Positions 50,700-63,403 of a stretch of DNA of 64,000 nt are shown here, one piece after another. Under the pieces are notes generated by a model, which was not told the origin of the DNA, searched no databases, and worked only from the letters and a program-made list of their open reading frames with translations. The position numbers and the translations under genes were made by a program. Source of the DNA: Gossypium raimondii (taxonomy: Eukaryota; Streptophyta; Magnoliopsida; Malvales; Malvaceae); NCBI RefSeq assembly GCF_025698545.1, contig NC_068565.1, forward strand, positions 248,001 through 312,000, read 5' to 3'. How positions within the stretch are numbered: position 1 is the stretch's first letter; each line of letters starts with the position of its first letter.

Positions 50700-53600
50700 G
50701 CGGTTACGGATGTAAACGCAATATTCTCCGCTTCCTGGCCGATTTGCATTCCCTTCCAAAAACGCTGATTAGCCTATTACGGACGCATTCCCGAAAACCT
50801 TCTCTGTTTTACCCTCGCCAAAATCGACCTGCAGCCTCTCCCTCTCCCTCCCTCCCGAAATCGCTGAAATCGACCAACATCAACAGAAGCTGTTTCTGCA
50901 AAATCACCTCCACCCTCTCCCTCTCCGTCCCTCCCGAAATCGCCGCTCCCGTTTCACTCCATCGTCTCAGATCTCCAGCCCAACTGTTTCGGTAAGTTGT
51001 TCTTCTCTTTTTTTCATCTCGGATTTTTATTTTCTTCCTCATGATTTTCTTTTTTATTTGTTTATTCCCACCGATTATTCCCACCGGCCGAATGTTTTTT
51101 ATTTTTAGAACTGATTTGGTTTACTGGATTTTGCCCAATTTTCGCTTTAGAGCATTTACTATCATCATCTGTTTTTCAATTCTTTCTCCTCTTCCTCTTC
51201 CTCACCATCTGTTTCTCTATCCTTTCTGGTTCCTGTCGATAACTCTCTCCTCTTTCCCTGTTTTCTTTCTCTATTCTTTCTATCTATAATTATATTTATC
51301 TTCTTATTGACACGGATATAGCTATGAGATCTGAGGGCTTTGTTGAACATTTTGATTGAAGGATTATCATTCTGTTTTTTTTCTCATGTGATTTGCATCT
51401 TGATTATACTCATGCGTACCCTTAGCTGAATGCATTGTTATTAGCGGTTTTCTGCAATGGGATTGTATTTTTGGCTGTTAATTGGCCCTTAGTAACTCCA
51501 GTGCAGTATGGAGTTGTAATGCTATCGAATAGTTGTATGATCTCAACCAAATTGTGTATGGGTCTTTAGTTTCATTTATCTTATGAACTATGTCAATCTC
51601 ACTGGCAATGTCAACCAAATTGCTTTCTATTTTGGTGCACGATTTTCATTTGGCAAGAATGAGAGGTATGTTTGCTTTTTCTTTGTCTGCTATTAGAGCA
51701 TTGAGTTTCTGTTTGGAAAGCTCAATTGCTGCAGTATCATGATTCACTTTTAAAAGCTCAATTGGCATCAAAGGTTTCTTGTGTTATGCTTGAATTCTAG
51801 CTTTCTTTTCAGTGTTTTCTGTTTGTTTTCAAAGAAAACGGAGGAAAAAACAATGAGAAATGTATGTTTACTAATTTCCAACTCCATGCTTGTCAAAGTG
51901 GAAATATTTCCTTTATTTTCAATAAAATTTGACCTTTTTTTAAATAGATTTTTTATCCTTAAAATTTAGTTATTTTCCATTTGGTTTCTGAGAAAGTTAA
52001 TGAGCCAGGTTTTTTTCTGAGAAAGTTAATAAACTGTTCAGTTTGTGTGGTTTCTATAGGTGAACTTAATTCTTTCATAAGAAGATGATTAGATTGTTCT
52101 TTTTTAGTTTTTAGATGCAACAATTGGATTCTGTTGCTTCCTTATGTCTATGTATATGTGCATGTAGTTGATGATAAATATTCTCTGGCATACTGATTTC
52201 TAAACTTAGAGGGTATAATATATTTTGGTTATAGGTCTTCGGTGGTTTGAAATGTTATAGGAATCTTCTTCCTTTCATGGTCTATTTGCATTTTAATTTG
52301 AAGTGAGACAAAATAACTTGTCCTTTAGTGCAAACAAATGACCACCGCTTAAATTATTAGCTTTGATTAGGTCATTTTCGCTCTCTAATTATGAATATAA
52401 TTAAAGTGTATTTCTTGCATGTGATTCTTTAGTTCTACTTGAATCTTGAACAAATATTTACATGCCATTCGATGATTGCGTTTAAGTCGCTTTAGTGTGG
52501 TTATTTTGGTGCGAATGGTGACAACGAATGTTCGAGCTTCTAACATTTCTTTCCTTCTTGTTAACTATGAATTTACTAATATGAATTACGTACTACAATT
52601 GAGACAGACTAGCATATATAGTTTTAAATGCCATACTATAGTAATAGTTGATTCAATCTAATACCGATGTGAGATAATAATTAATAACATCCTTAAAATG
52701 TAGGAAGATCTTCCTTCAAATAATTATTGCTAGCGTGGTTTTGCAGAGTCATATGAAAAGAAAATAGAGTCCATTTATTCTCTCAAACTCACTCGAACTT
52801 CCTTTCTTAATTATTTTATTCGCTTGTGGCTTGGTATATATCAATGTGCTTTGGCGTTGTCTATGTTATGAAATCCATGTATTACCTTCATCAATTTCTA
52901 TTTAGTTGTAAATCAGACTTAAAATTGCTCCATGTAAAAATTGGACCTCATATTGTTGAATGAATTGCATGCTTATGCCCTTGTTATTTGTTATTTATTT
53001 TCTTTTGCTCGTGCTTTGGCTCGTTCTTTTGCTTAAAATGCGTACTGTCTGTTACTAGGTGGATTGGTGATTGACTGTGATTCCTTTGTAGGTATTGGAT
53101 GTTACCTATCGATTTGCTCGAGACATAAATCGTTGGCAAGTGAATCTCTAGTTGCATTTCAAGAGGTATTTTATAGTTGCAATTCCAAGAATTGACTGTT
53201 TTTTTATGGTTTACTCCATAGTGTGAAAAAGTGATGTATTTCTTTTAATGAGAGGTTTGCGCGTAACTTCCTTTCTTAATAATAAAACTCCTCTTCTTCT
53301 TCTTCTTGTGTTACTTATTTATACATAAATATAAACAAATGATAACATTTATTTGCAATAATTTCCTTATTAAAATAAGATTCTATATTTGCTTAATTAA
53401 GTAAGGTCAACAAGCTTTTATATTCCATAAAAATTTATAACTTAAATTATTGAATTGTTTTTTAGGAAATTATTAAAAATAAAAAGAATTTTACAAAATG
53501 AATATACTTTAATAAATTATTTACTAAAAAAATTAAATTAGTATAAAAGTATTATTATTTATATCAAGTAAAATGAAATAATCTTTTTATAGAATTAATA

Positions 53601-54578
53601 CAAATAAATAATTTCTAATTATTTATAAATTTTAAAATTAATTTAATTATAATATAAATTATTATTTATTTTTATTCGTATTTATTTATCCAACACCCAA
53701 ATGTGGTAATAGAGTTTTAGTTTTGAGTAATCTACATTTGAAACAATTCCCAATCTCTCGTGTCGAAAACATGGCCGTTGGTTCGAAGGTCCAATATGAT
53801 TCCCATTTATATACTCTCATTGGAAAATCTTTTCTCAACTCTCAATATTTCACAACAATGACATATATTTGAGTTAACATCATATCATTGGACATACCTG
53901 CATGTTTCTCGTCTATATCTTTGAAATAAGATATTTCATTAATTAAGTTCTATGTGTTAAATGAAAGAATTTTTTATTTTGGATAATTTTATAGGTATTT
54001 AATAGAGAGTAAATTCCATTTCTTTATTATATTTCATTTAAGATTATATTATCTTATCAAATAATCTAATTATATTCACTATGTAGTTTTAATTAATATA
54101 CTAAACAAAATTTATAACTTAAATTATAACTTTTTTGAAAATCTAATTACGTTAATTAATCCATAATTTTAAACTATTACCAACTTAAAGGTGAATCCGT
54201 TAAAATCGTAATTAAATGAAGGGTTGAATGCTTGAAAGTGCTTCTAAAATTATGATTGAAAGAAAACAAATATTCATTGTTATTATGATTGATGTTGCTT
54301 CTAAAAATTCTTTAAAGAAAAATGTGGTTTGTTAATATTAAATTTGTAACATTGTTGTCAAAAATACGGTTAAGATTCTAAACTAGTATTGTTCATTTTT
54401 CTTTGATAGTGTGATATTGCTTTCTATTGAAGCGGCTTGTTTGATTGCTTCCTCCACCCACGCTTGAGCGTCTTCTTTTCACGCAATCACTTGTAAGTTC
54501 TTTGGCAATTAAATTATTTAATTTTAGTTTATCGTTATTGAAATTATGATTGGAGAAATGTGACCCTTTTAAATAAAT
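50700..54578 (+). other. 5' non-coding region of the Harbinger element
   Basis: The stretch 50740–50990 is C/T-rich and GC-rich and ends in a donor-like CGGTAAG, so it looks like a leader exon followed by a long intron. A second short exon-like piece ending in AGAGGTATTT lies at about 53090–53166. The rest (53290–54450) is AT-rich. No protein domain is seen before 54579. Confidence 0.4.
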
Positions 54579-55998
54579 TTGACAATATGGAACACATTAA
54601 TATCTTGCAAGAATGGCTCAAATGCGCCTTTAATCGCACAAACTGTGAGGCGTAAAAGAATTGGAATTGCAGTGACAATATGGTTGGAAATTTGTAACAT
54701 TGTCAGTTGGTTTATACTTACATTAGGTGCCATCGATAGCCTTCATACTTATAGACCAAGGATTAGGTCCTATATTTTAGATTTTTATGCACAACGGGAT
54801 TATGTGAAAAGGCTTGTACATGCTAGTGACGAGACCTGTATTTCACAAGTTAGGATGAATAGATTTGCCTTTTTCAAACTATGTGAGATGTTACAAACGT
54901 TAGGGGGATTGAAGTCGTCAAGGCACATGCTTGTTGATGAGCAAGTTGCAATGTTTTTACATATCATTTCCCATCACCTTAAAAATCGAGTTATCAAGCA
55001 TCACTTCAATAGGTCCGGGGAAGCTGTTAGCGAGATCATTTCATAGTGTTTTAAATCTTTGTCATACACTTACAAGATGTGTTATTTAAAAAGCGAGCCA
55101 ATTAGCAGATTCTTGGACACAAGGTGGAAATGGTTTAAGGTATTGGAATAAGTTTTATATATAGCTTGTACATAATTTAGTTTATTTAGATTTAAATTTA
55201 GTATCCTAACTTAAGGTTTTATAACATGTGATATAGAATTGCTTAGGTGCTCTTGATGGAACCCACATAAAGATTAGGGTTCCAGCAGTTGATAAACCTA
55301 GATATCGAACGCGAAAAGGTGACATAGCAACAAATATGCTAGGTGTTTGTACACCTGAAATGCAATTTGTTTATGTTCTTCCGGTTGGGAAGGTTCATTG
55401 TCGATGGACGAGTTCTTGAGATGCCATTAGTAGGAGGCATGGACTAAAAGTTCCTCACGGTAAAGTGGATAGTTAGAGGACTTTGAATTATTCATTAAGA
55501 TTAAACTTTCTTGGGGAATTAATAATTAAGAATTTTTTTATAGGTTGTTATTATCTAGTTGATGCTGGATACACAAATTGTGAGGGATTTCTTGCACCTT
55601 TTAGAGGACAACGTTATCATTTGAATGATTGGCGTCAGGGTTATCAGCCAAGTACTCCGCAAGAATTTTTTAATATGAAACATGCCTCAGCACGTAATGT
55701 TATTGAAAGATGCTTTGGGTTATTAAAAATGAGATGGGGAATACTTAGGAGTCCATCATTCTATCCTGTGAGGGTGCACAATAGGATAATTATTGCATGT
55801 TGTTTGCTCCATAATTTTATTCGAACCCATATGAGTATTGATCCTATTGAAGCGGAGATAGGAGAAGGATTACCTACTAATGTGGTAGATGACGATGAAC
55901 CGAATATCGTCAATATTCATCCATCGGATGCTTGGGCTACTTGGAGGATGGAGCTAGCCAACCAAATGTTCGATGAATGGCAAGCATCTAGAAACTAG
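54579..55998 (+). pseudogene. PIF/Harbinger DDE transposase relic
   Basis: Reads RRKRIGIAVTIWLEICNIV, YRPRIRSYILDFYAQRDYV and CISQVRMNRFAFFKL in the N-terminal part. The DDE_Tnp_4 catalytic core follows: first Asp in [11 protein letters not shown] (about 55255), second in YYLVDAGY (about 55560), Glu in NVIERCFGLLKMRWG. Introns are likely at about 55139–55236 and 55459–55545. The frame breaks near 55032 (one extra base, leading to TAG at 55044) and near 55416 (one base short before DAISRRHGLKVPH). The C-terminal ORF 55545–55998 is open. Similar to plant HARBI1-like nucleases, but not functional as read. Confidence 0.85.
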
Positions 55999-56269
55999 TT
56001 AGGTTTAGGAGAAAATTAGTTTGAGTTCATTTGTTTATGTTATTTTATGTATCTAGTTTGTGAAACTTTGGTGGTGTTTTGAGTTTTTGTATTGTACCAA
56101 ACTTGTTGAAATATAATTTGATTTCTTTTCATTCATCATGTGTTATAATTTTATACAGTGTTGAGTTTTTTATTCATGATATTGAACTCAATTTTAATTT
56201 TATAAACTGCTCACCTTTTGATTCATGATATTAAACTTAATTTTAATTTGTTTTTTCTTAAGATAATTA

Positions 56270-57289
56270 TGTCGGTGTTTGAATCAAATGTTCCTTCCCA
56301 ATCATCTCGAGGATCCAAAAGGAAATGGGTTCCGAAGAAGATACAAGACCGGTTTCTGCATGGTGGACTTGCACAATGTTGGGACATTTAACGCCGATAC
56401 GGGTTCAAAGCGGTTACTTAAACGAGTTAGAAAAATGTTAGAGAAGGCTTTACCCAATGCGATGTTGAAGGCAAGACCTAATATCGAGTCAAGGATTAGG
56501 TTCTTGAAAAGAGATTGGTCAATAGTGTATGACATGCTTAATGGCCAAAACAATAGCGGTTTTGGTTGGGACGACCATAAGCGGTCGTTGTTGTCAAGAT
56601 GCGGTTTGGGACTCTTATTTAAAGGTAAGAATGAGTTCAACTCTTGATTATCCTATTCTTACCAAACTTATAACTAATATGATTTCCTCGTTTTATAGAG
56701 TCATAAAGAAGCGGTCGGATTCGGACATCGTAGTTTCCCTACTACGACCAACTTATCGCCATATATAAAAGATCGAGCGATGGGAAAGACGCTCAAACAA
56801 ATTGACGTTCTTGAAGAAATAAATGTTGAGGATGTACCTTCTGCAGATATTAATAAAGACAGAAACGAATACTATGATTGCGATGCTAATGTCTCTTTGG
56901 ATGACATGGATGTTTCTGCCACGGAGCCGCAAACAGACAAAAACCAAGGGGGTTCCTCATCTTCAAAGAGGAAAAAAAAGAATTCTGATGCAACTGGTCA
57001 TTTTTCTTCTTCGCCATCGATCTCGCCACTTTATTGGCTGAAAACATGCGGGCCATTGGCAAACAAATTAGTAGGAGTATTGCCTCCGATGTGGTAGTTC
57101 ACCAGGGCATCCAAGAAAAAGCGGCAAATTTATATCCAACCTTATGTGAAATAGAAGGTTTAACTGTGGATGAACGGTTTCAAGCATTGACTAAAATTCC
57201 AGATCATCCAACTCAAATGGTAGTTTTTATTTAGTTTACCTTCTGATGTACGGTTGGAATGGGTCAGAAGATTTCTTGCTAACCATTAA
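56270..57289 (+). pseudogene. Myb/SANT-like DNA-binding ORF relic of the Harbinger element
   Basis: Starts MSVFESNVPSQSSRGSKRKW. The Myb/SANT-like region (DLHNVGTFNADTG, MLEKALPNAMLKARPNIESR, MLNGQNNSGFGWDDH) follows in shifted frames, then an acidic and Ser/Lys-rich middle (DVPSADINKDRNEYYDCD) and a C-terminal part (LYPTLCEIEGLTVDERFQAL, PSDVRLEWVRRFLANH). Several frameshifts separate these pieces. In Harbinger elements this second protein binds the ends and helps the transposase into the nucleus. It lies downstream of the transposase on the same strand. Confidence 0.8.
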
Positions 57290-58113
57290 AATTTATGGTT
57301 TTGTTGATGACATTTTCGTAACTTTTTACATTTGTAATATTTGGGATGGTATGTCATATAACTTTTGATGTGACAAAAGCTGTATAACATTTGGATTGTG
57401 ACATAGAATTTCATGAATCTCATTTAACCTTTTGTTAATATTCATTGTTATTATGTTTATGCAAAATACAATTCTAAAGTTATTTATTATCGCTAATATT
57501 TTTTATTGTAGAATAATTAACTTATTTGTTCCACAAATGATATTTTAGCACATTAAATATGTATTGCGTTTAATAATAATAAAGTATATTATAAATTATA
57601 TTTAATAATAATTATTTAAATTATATTTTATAGTATTATATATTATGATTTTAGTAAATTCATATAAGAATAAGAATTTTATTTAATTATTTATTATTAT
57701 TAAATTATATTTAATAATAATTATTTTAAATTATATTTTAGTATTATATATTATGATTTTATTAGTAAATTTATATAAGAATATTTATTAACAATTTTAT
57801 TAAATTATATATTTTATTAAATTATATTTTATAACAATTATGTTAAAATATGATTAAATTATTTATTATTTATATTAATAATCTTATTAAAATTTAATAA
57901 CAATAACAATAATCATCTACTTTAAAAAATTTCGCTAAGGGTATTCTAGTCATTTTAACTTTTTTCCTTATGCTATTACACCTCTATTCCATTCAACCAA
58001 ACACAAGAATACCATTACGCTCTATTCCATTACATTCAACCAAACAAAAGAATTACCTATTACGCCTCTATTCCATTACGCCTCTATTCCATTACAGCGA
58101 ACCAAACGCACTG
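57290..58113. other. 3' part of the Harbinger element
   Basis: AT-rich sequence with TTAAATTATATTTAATAATA-type simple repeats (57600–57850), then the subterminal CTATTCCATTACGC repeats leading to the right TIR. No coding content. Confidence 0.6.
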
Positions 58114-58544
58114 TTAATCTCTATACTAGGCATACATTTTTTATTTAGTTGTATTTTAATTTGATTTATTTGAATTTATTAATTTTAGTTCTTATACTAT
58201 GCCTTATCAATTTGGTTTTATTTTACTTTGATCAATTTTAATTTTTGTATTTATTAATTTTAATTTTATATTTTTAATATTAAAACTTTATTTATGAATT
58301 AAATAATAACTATTAAATCTATTAAGTGAAATAATATAGATTTTCATAGAAGTTAACATGGCATTACACAGTAATTTATTTACTGAATAAAATTTTAAAA
58401 TAATAAAATTTAATTTAATAAATTTAATATTTTAAAAATTGAAAAGTATTAAGGATTAGAAATATACGTAGAGCTAAATCAGCTAATGTACATATAAAGT
58501 TAAAAAAAGGGAGCGAAGTGGGTAGTTTTTTAATGGGGGCGGGT

Positions 58545-58553
58545 ATATAAAGG
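58545..58553 (+). promoter_or_regulatory. TATA box of the WDR13-like gene
   Basis: GGGTATATAAAGGGC lies about 255 bp before the start codon, downstream of the Harbinger element border by about 430 bp. It implies a leader of roughly 225 nt if unspliced. Confidence 0.6.
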
Positions 58554-58777
58554 GCAAACTAGTAAAAAAGCTTAACTTCCTTGGTTTCTCTCAGTTTCAT
58601 TTTGATTTTGGATTGATTTGATTTTCAGATCCAATTCCAAATTTCAAAGCATTAATTTCAGTTTTCCACATCACAAAGCGCCAAAAAGGTCTTCGCTTAT
58701 TGTGTTTTGATTTTTGAGTATATACGTATATACTCCTTATCCCCCAGCTTAAACCCGAAGGCAGAGAACGGTCTTTG

Positions 58778-58801
58778 ATGAAGCGGCGTCAGCAAGTTTA
58801 A
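58778..58801 (+). other. Upstream ORF ending 4 nt before the WDR13-like start
   Basis: ATG-started frame of seven codons (MKRRQQV) plus TAA. Only four bases separate its stop from the main ATG at 58806, in another frame. Such placement could restrict initiation at the main ATG. Confidence 0.45.
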
Positions 58802-58805
58802 TAGA

Positions 58806-61800
58806 ATGGCGGAAGTTACGAGCATGAACAACTGCTCCAAAGACGGCGGAGCCACCGAAGCTGTGACTAATAACGGCTGTACTATCAACGGTACCGGTAA
58901 GGATATGATTAAAGTCACTGTAAAGAAAGCGAATGTGAAAGATCCGGAAATTTTCAGTTGCTTGCTTCAACCGGCGAGTTCCGATTCAGATCTCGATTCA
59001 ATCGGTGTTCGGCGATTTCTACTCGCTCGCAAAGCTGAGTCCGGTGTTCATCGCCGACTTGTAAGCTTTTATTTGTAGGTTTTACCTGCGGATCTGAGTT
59101 TTGAATTGTTGACTAGTATGATTTTGAGCTAGTTTTAGGGGAATTATGGAGCCAATAATGCGGGTTCAGTATTCTACTTGTTTGTATTGGAACGGAAGGT
59201 TTTAGGTTCATTTCTTTGTTGAAACACAAAGCAAAACAAGTTGTTTTTTCTAATTTCATTTTGCATTCACCGATTTTCCATGTTTTCACTTCATTCTAGG
59301 GTTTATTAACCTTCCATTTCATTTACAAAGAAGCGGTAAGCAAGAGTTTGTAGCTTTTATTTATGTTTTGTTTAAATTTATCTTTATTCGTTGATTGATG
59401 TGAAGGATTGGAGATGTAATGGAAAAGGTTATGTGGCCTATCGAAATTACATTCGTAGGCCTAGAAACTGGGAAAATTCACAAATACCAAGCTATCCAAG
59501 CACTCCTGGAAACAGGTACCTTAATTATCCAGAACTTGCATTATTTTTAACATTTGTTTATGGAGTTATATTTGATGCACTAACTGCATGTAATATATGC
59601 AGATCATAAAAAAATTTAAAATTAAATTCACTTATTTTTATTTCTAATTATGTGGAATCTTCTGGTTTACTGATAGTATATAGAATTATACACAATCAGT
59701 TCATCAAATATTACCCCCATGATCATTTGCTTCACGAAATGAGGCTATGAAAGTACCAATCGCAGTTGCATTTGTTAGATTGGATGAATGGTTAGGGTTA
59801 AAGATGTTTTATGAACAATCAACTGCTAATTTTGTGAGTTCTATTTTAAAGTTTTATGTTTTTATACAATTCTGACATCAGGGTAATTTACTGGTTGATG
59901 CATCAGTGGGCGATGGATGTTAACTTCAAGTCCACTCTCGCGTTTGTCCGAGGTGGAAAGCTGGAGCTCAAGCAAGGTAGGTACAACATTTGTTACGCAA
60001 TTGGTACTTTCAATCAATTAGGGTATGTGATTATATTCTTAGTTTGCATTGCGCATTGCTGTCTGAATTCATTGAATAGTTCCTGTTCATTTTCTAATTG
60101 TTTTGATCACTTTCCAAGACAACTTATTCATCATGTTCTTGATGATGAAATGAAAGAACAGAATATTTTCTTTCCCATTATAAAGGGATTTCCTGCATGC
60201 CAAGAGCTTGAAACTTGTATGTTCTAATCTTGCAGTTAATATAAGACTTCAACCTTGATATATACAGGCTTTTAAAAGACATAGAAGAGTTTAATACTTT
60301 TCCTTGCAGGATTTACGGAGTGGTGCTCTGGCTTCAAACCATAGAACAAGTTTCAGCTCTAGCATTAGTGATAGTGATCACCCACGTGGACAAGGAGTTG
60401 AACCTGCATATTCTTTTGTAGGAATGCACTGCATCTTTGATCAGTGCAAATCAGCTGGTACCTTTATTGTAAATCTTGAATGCAATCTACAGTAGTTTCT
60501 TCTCTGTCATGCTATTTTGAGCAGTGAATTTCAATCTTTTAAAACTGAAGCGATCACTGGTCTTATATGTAGTTACGGTTTTGAAGTTCGGGCACATGAG
60601 TTCTGATCTACTTGCATATGGGGCTTCAGATGGGACTTTAACAGTTTGCAATGTCTCTGACCCCCCTACAGTTATCAATCAATTAAAAGGGCATTCAAAA
60701 GATGTCACAGGTTGGATTTACTGGTATTGTATCTGTAGTCTTTCTTATAACTTAGACTAAAGTATATGTATCTGTGCTGCCTGCTAATGTCTTTCATTTA
60801 CTGAGATCATGGTCAACTTCATGTGTGGGTTACTTGCTCCATTTGACTTCCTTTATTTTATTTTTGGAGTTTCTTTGGAAATTGAACTAGATCGGCATGA
60901 TTTTAGGTATAGATATTCACTTGATAGAAAATGAATGCTAGTTTACACTCATTAATACTTGTTTGATTACTCGTGTAATAACATAAGGAAAAAACTTTAC
61001 ATACATAACTTTTTTTATTTAAAATGGATGCTAATTTGCATACTACATTATTGTTATTCGTATTAAATTTCTAGATATCAGTAACTAGGATTGAATTTTA
61101 TTTTGATAACGATGATTTGTATCTAGTTTTTATTAATTATGTTTCTGATTATTCTCAGATTTTGACTTCTCTTCAAACAATCAATATATTGCATCATCAT
61201 CAGCAGATAAGACTGTGCGAGTATGGGAATTATCAAAAGGCCTTTGCATACGAGTAATATATGGAGTCTCTCCACAATTGTGTATTCGCTTTCATCCTGT
61301 GAGTACATATCATCAGCATTAATAAGTCGTCTCATTCAGGCCAAGGAAATTTTATATGGTTATTTATTCTGCATTTTCTTTTTATCTGCCATAATCTTGA
61401 AACAAATTCTGTTCCAACCTAATTTTAATTGAGGCCGCAACGAAATCGTTCTGTCTAATGTAACTATAATGTGTATCTTTAAGTTTAGTTCGGGTTTAAC
61501 TGTCTACTAAATTGTTTTTATATTTTCATTTCTTGGCCACAGGTAAATAACAACTTCCTTTCAGTTGGCAATGCAAATAAAGAGATTACTGTAAGTACTG
61601 CAAGTCTTTGCTTTCTCAATTTATAGCTCTTGACAACAAAGTGGAAAATAACCCGTTGATAATCTCAAGTCAACTTAATGAGCAATTACTGCAGTTGATT
61701 TAATATGTTAAATTGTGAAGATTATAATCATCACATTCAGAGTCTAGATATGTTAGCAAAATGCATTGCTTCTTTCTCACTGATTTGTTTTGTGAATTTT

Positions 61801-63403
61801 GATGTTTAGCTTGTGGTACGAGACAGGCCTCTGCCTGTTTAAAAATCCATGATGAAATAGCCAGTTGGCTGCTTCCATATATTTTAATCTTCATTCACTT
61901 TGTACTTAGTTGTACATCTGTATGTGTTTGAATTTTCTAAGCTCTCGTATTTACGCTTTCAAAAATTAGGAATCTAAACTTCTGTCAGTTGTCCACAGCA
62001 ACTAAAACTGCATATACTTATCTACTTCAATCGGTTCCATCATTTAATTGATAGCTTCCTTTTTTTTCTGTACACCAGGTGTTCAATTTCAGCACGGGGA
62101 GAGTTATTGCCAAATCCATCTTCGATAGTGAGGTTACCTCAATGGACCATGATCATACGGGTCATCTCATTTTCTGTGGTGATGCACAGGTATCTTTCCA
62201 TGTGTCGATATCGTAATCGGAGAATCAAAGAAATTTGTTAATAGTCTTTACAGGAAGTTTCTAACGAGATAACATTTGTAGGGATGTATATACTCTGTAA
62301 CTATGGACTCCCACACAGGTGCGTTATCCCGTTCTCATCGTTATAGAAGTAGCAGTAAACAGAAATTTCCGATCACAACCGTGCAGTACCGAAGTTTCTC
62401 GTTACTGGCTGGTGGCCCAGTGTTGCTGACATGCACTAAAGATGGAAGTCTTTCTTTCTTTAGGTTCGTTAAGAACACTATGCCTTCTACTTCCAGTCTT
62501 TATGTCATGTAACTGAAATAGTATGCTCGCATTGCAGTGTTGCTTTGGAAGTAGAAGGTTATTTGACCCTGCGTTGCTCACTTAAATTAACTCCGAGAAT
62601 ACACAGTATTCGAGCATCCTTCTGCCCTCTGCTTTCCCTCAATAAGGGAGAATATATAGGTTTGTATCTCCCAACTTAATTGCCACTTACAAGTACGGAT
62701 GTAAATGAAATACTGGTGCTCGCAAATTATTCGAGTTTGACTCGAAATTTTTTTTAACTCTATTCGGTACTTATCAAGTGAGCTCAAGCTATCAGTCAAG
62801 CCGAATTCGAGCTTAATAATACTTGACTTGAACGGCTCGCAAGCCTTATCGAGCTTGTTATATTACCCTTAATGCATATCATTAACTTTAAGCTTAGTTA
62901 TCGAGCCGAGCTCAAGCTTGAGTACAAAAATTGGTAAACGTGCTTAATTGAGCTTGAGCTTAAAAGTAGATGTTCAATTGAGCTCGGCCCGAGTATCGAG
63001 CTTGAGCTGGACAATATTCGGGCTCGGCTCAATTACACCCCTACTTACAATACGACTTCATTCTCAAATCATGTATATCATTTCTGACATTATGTTGTTT
63101 CGTGCTGTGAAGTTGCTGGGAGCGAGGATTCAAATGTCTATTTCTATGATTTAACTCGACCGAAACATACATGTGTAAATAAGCTGCAGGTTATACTCTC
63201 TCGAGTACTAGTGGATAACTTGTTCGAAACTTCTTTGCTAATGTACTGTTAACAATTTGAGTAATTGATGTCCGCAGGGTCATCGTTTTCCGGTTTTAGT
63301 AGTAGCTTGGAATCACGGGGAGAACTTTTTGGCTTCAGCAGACCTGTACGGCGTCGTTATAGTATGGAAGAGAGCAAAAACAAGTTATAAAGGCAATATA
63401 TAA
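58806..63403 (+). CDS. WD40-repeat protein, WDR13-like
   Basis: Exons: 58806–59060, 59406–59515, 59882–59976, [uncertain part], 60310–60457, 60573–60710, 61159–61298, 61543–61590, 62079–62189, 62282–62463, 62538–62659, 63113–63189, 63278–63403. From 60310 on, all exons join in frame. The N-terminal part has YVAYRNYIRRPRNWENSQ. The WD repeats read LLAYGASDGTLTV, IASSSADKTVRVWEL, NFLSVGNANKEITVFNFSTG, LIFCGDAQGCIYSV, VLLTCTKDGSLSFF, GSEDSNVYFYDL and LASADLYGVVIVW. The order and the phrases VNNN…VGNA and HGENFLAS match human WDR13. Exon 59882–59976 ends in phase 1 and the next firm exon starts in phase 0, so an exon of length 2 mod 3 is missing from the model. A candidate region with LIHHVLDDEMKEQ lies near 60120–60160. 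Molecular role in plants: not known to me. Confidence 0.8.
62694..63045. repeat. GAGCTCGA-rich element in a WDR13-like gene intron
   Basis: Rich in GAGCTTGAGCT, TATCGAGC and CTCGGCTCAA words, with right end CTCAATTACACCCC. Same family as 26095–26475. It fills most of the intron between exons 62538–62659 and 63113–63189 and leaves both splice sites untouched. Confidence 0.65.

Larger units (their letters stand above)
50596..58113. mobile_element. PIF/Harbinger element, 7.5 kb, with TTA target duplications
   Basis: TTA stands directly outside both ends (50593–50595 and 58114–58116), the usual 3-bp target of this superfamily. The left end reads CTGCTTGTTTGGTTCACCGT. The inverse complement of the right end reads CAGTGCGTTTGGTTCGCTGT, so the TIRs match at 14 of 20 positions. 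Subterminal repeats of ATTACGCCTCTATTCC lie near both ends and are clearest on the right (57970–58100). Inside, on the plus strand, are a DDE transposase relic and then a Myb/SANT-like ORF relic, the two genes of Harbinger-type elements. Both are broken. Confidence 0.85.

Noticed and set aside
55459..55545. Stop codon TAG in the Harbinger transposase near 55476
   Set aside because: It lies in a likely intron (PHG|GTAAAG … TTATAG|GTTGTTATT), so it was not counted as damage.
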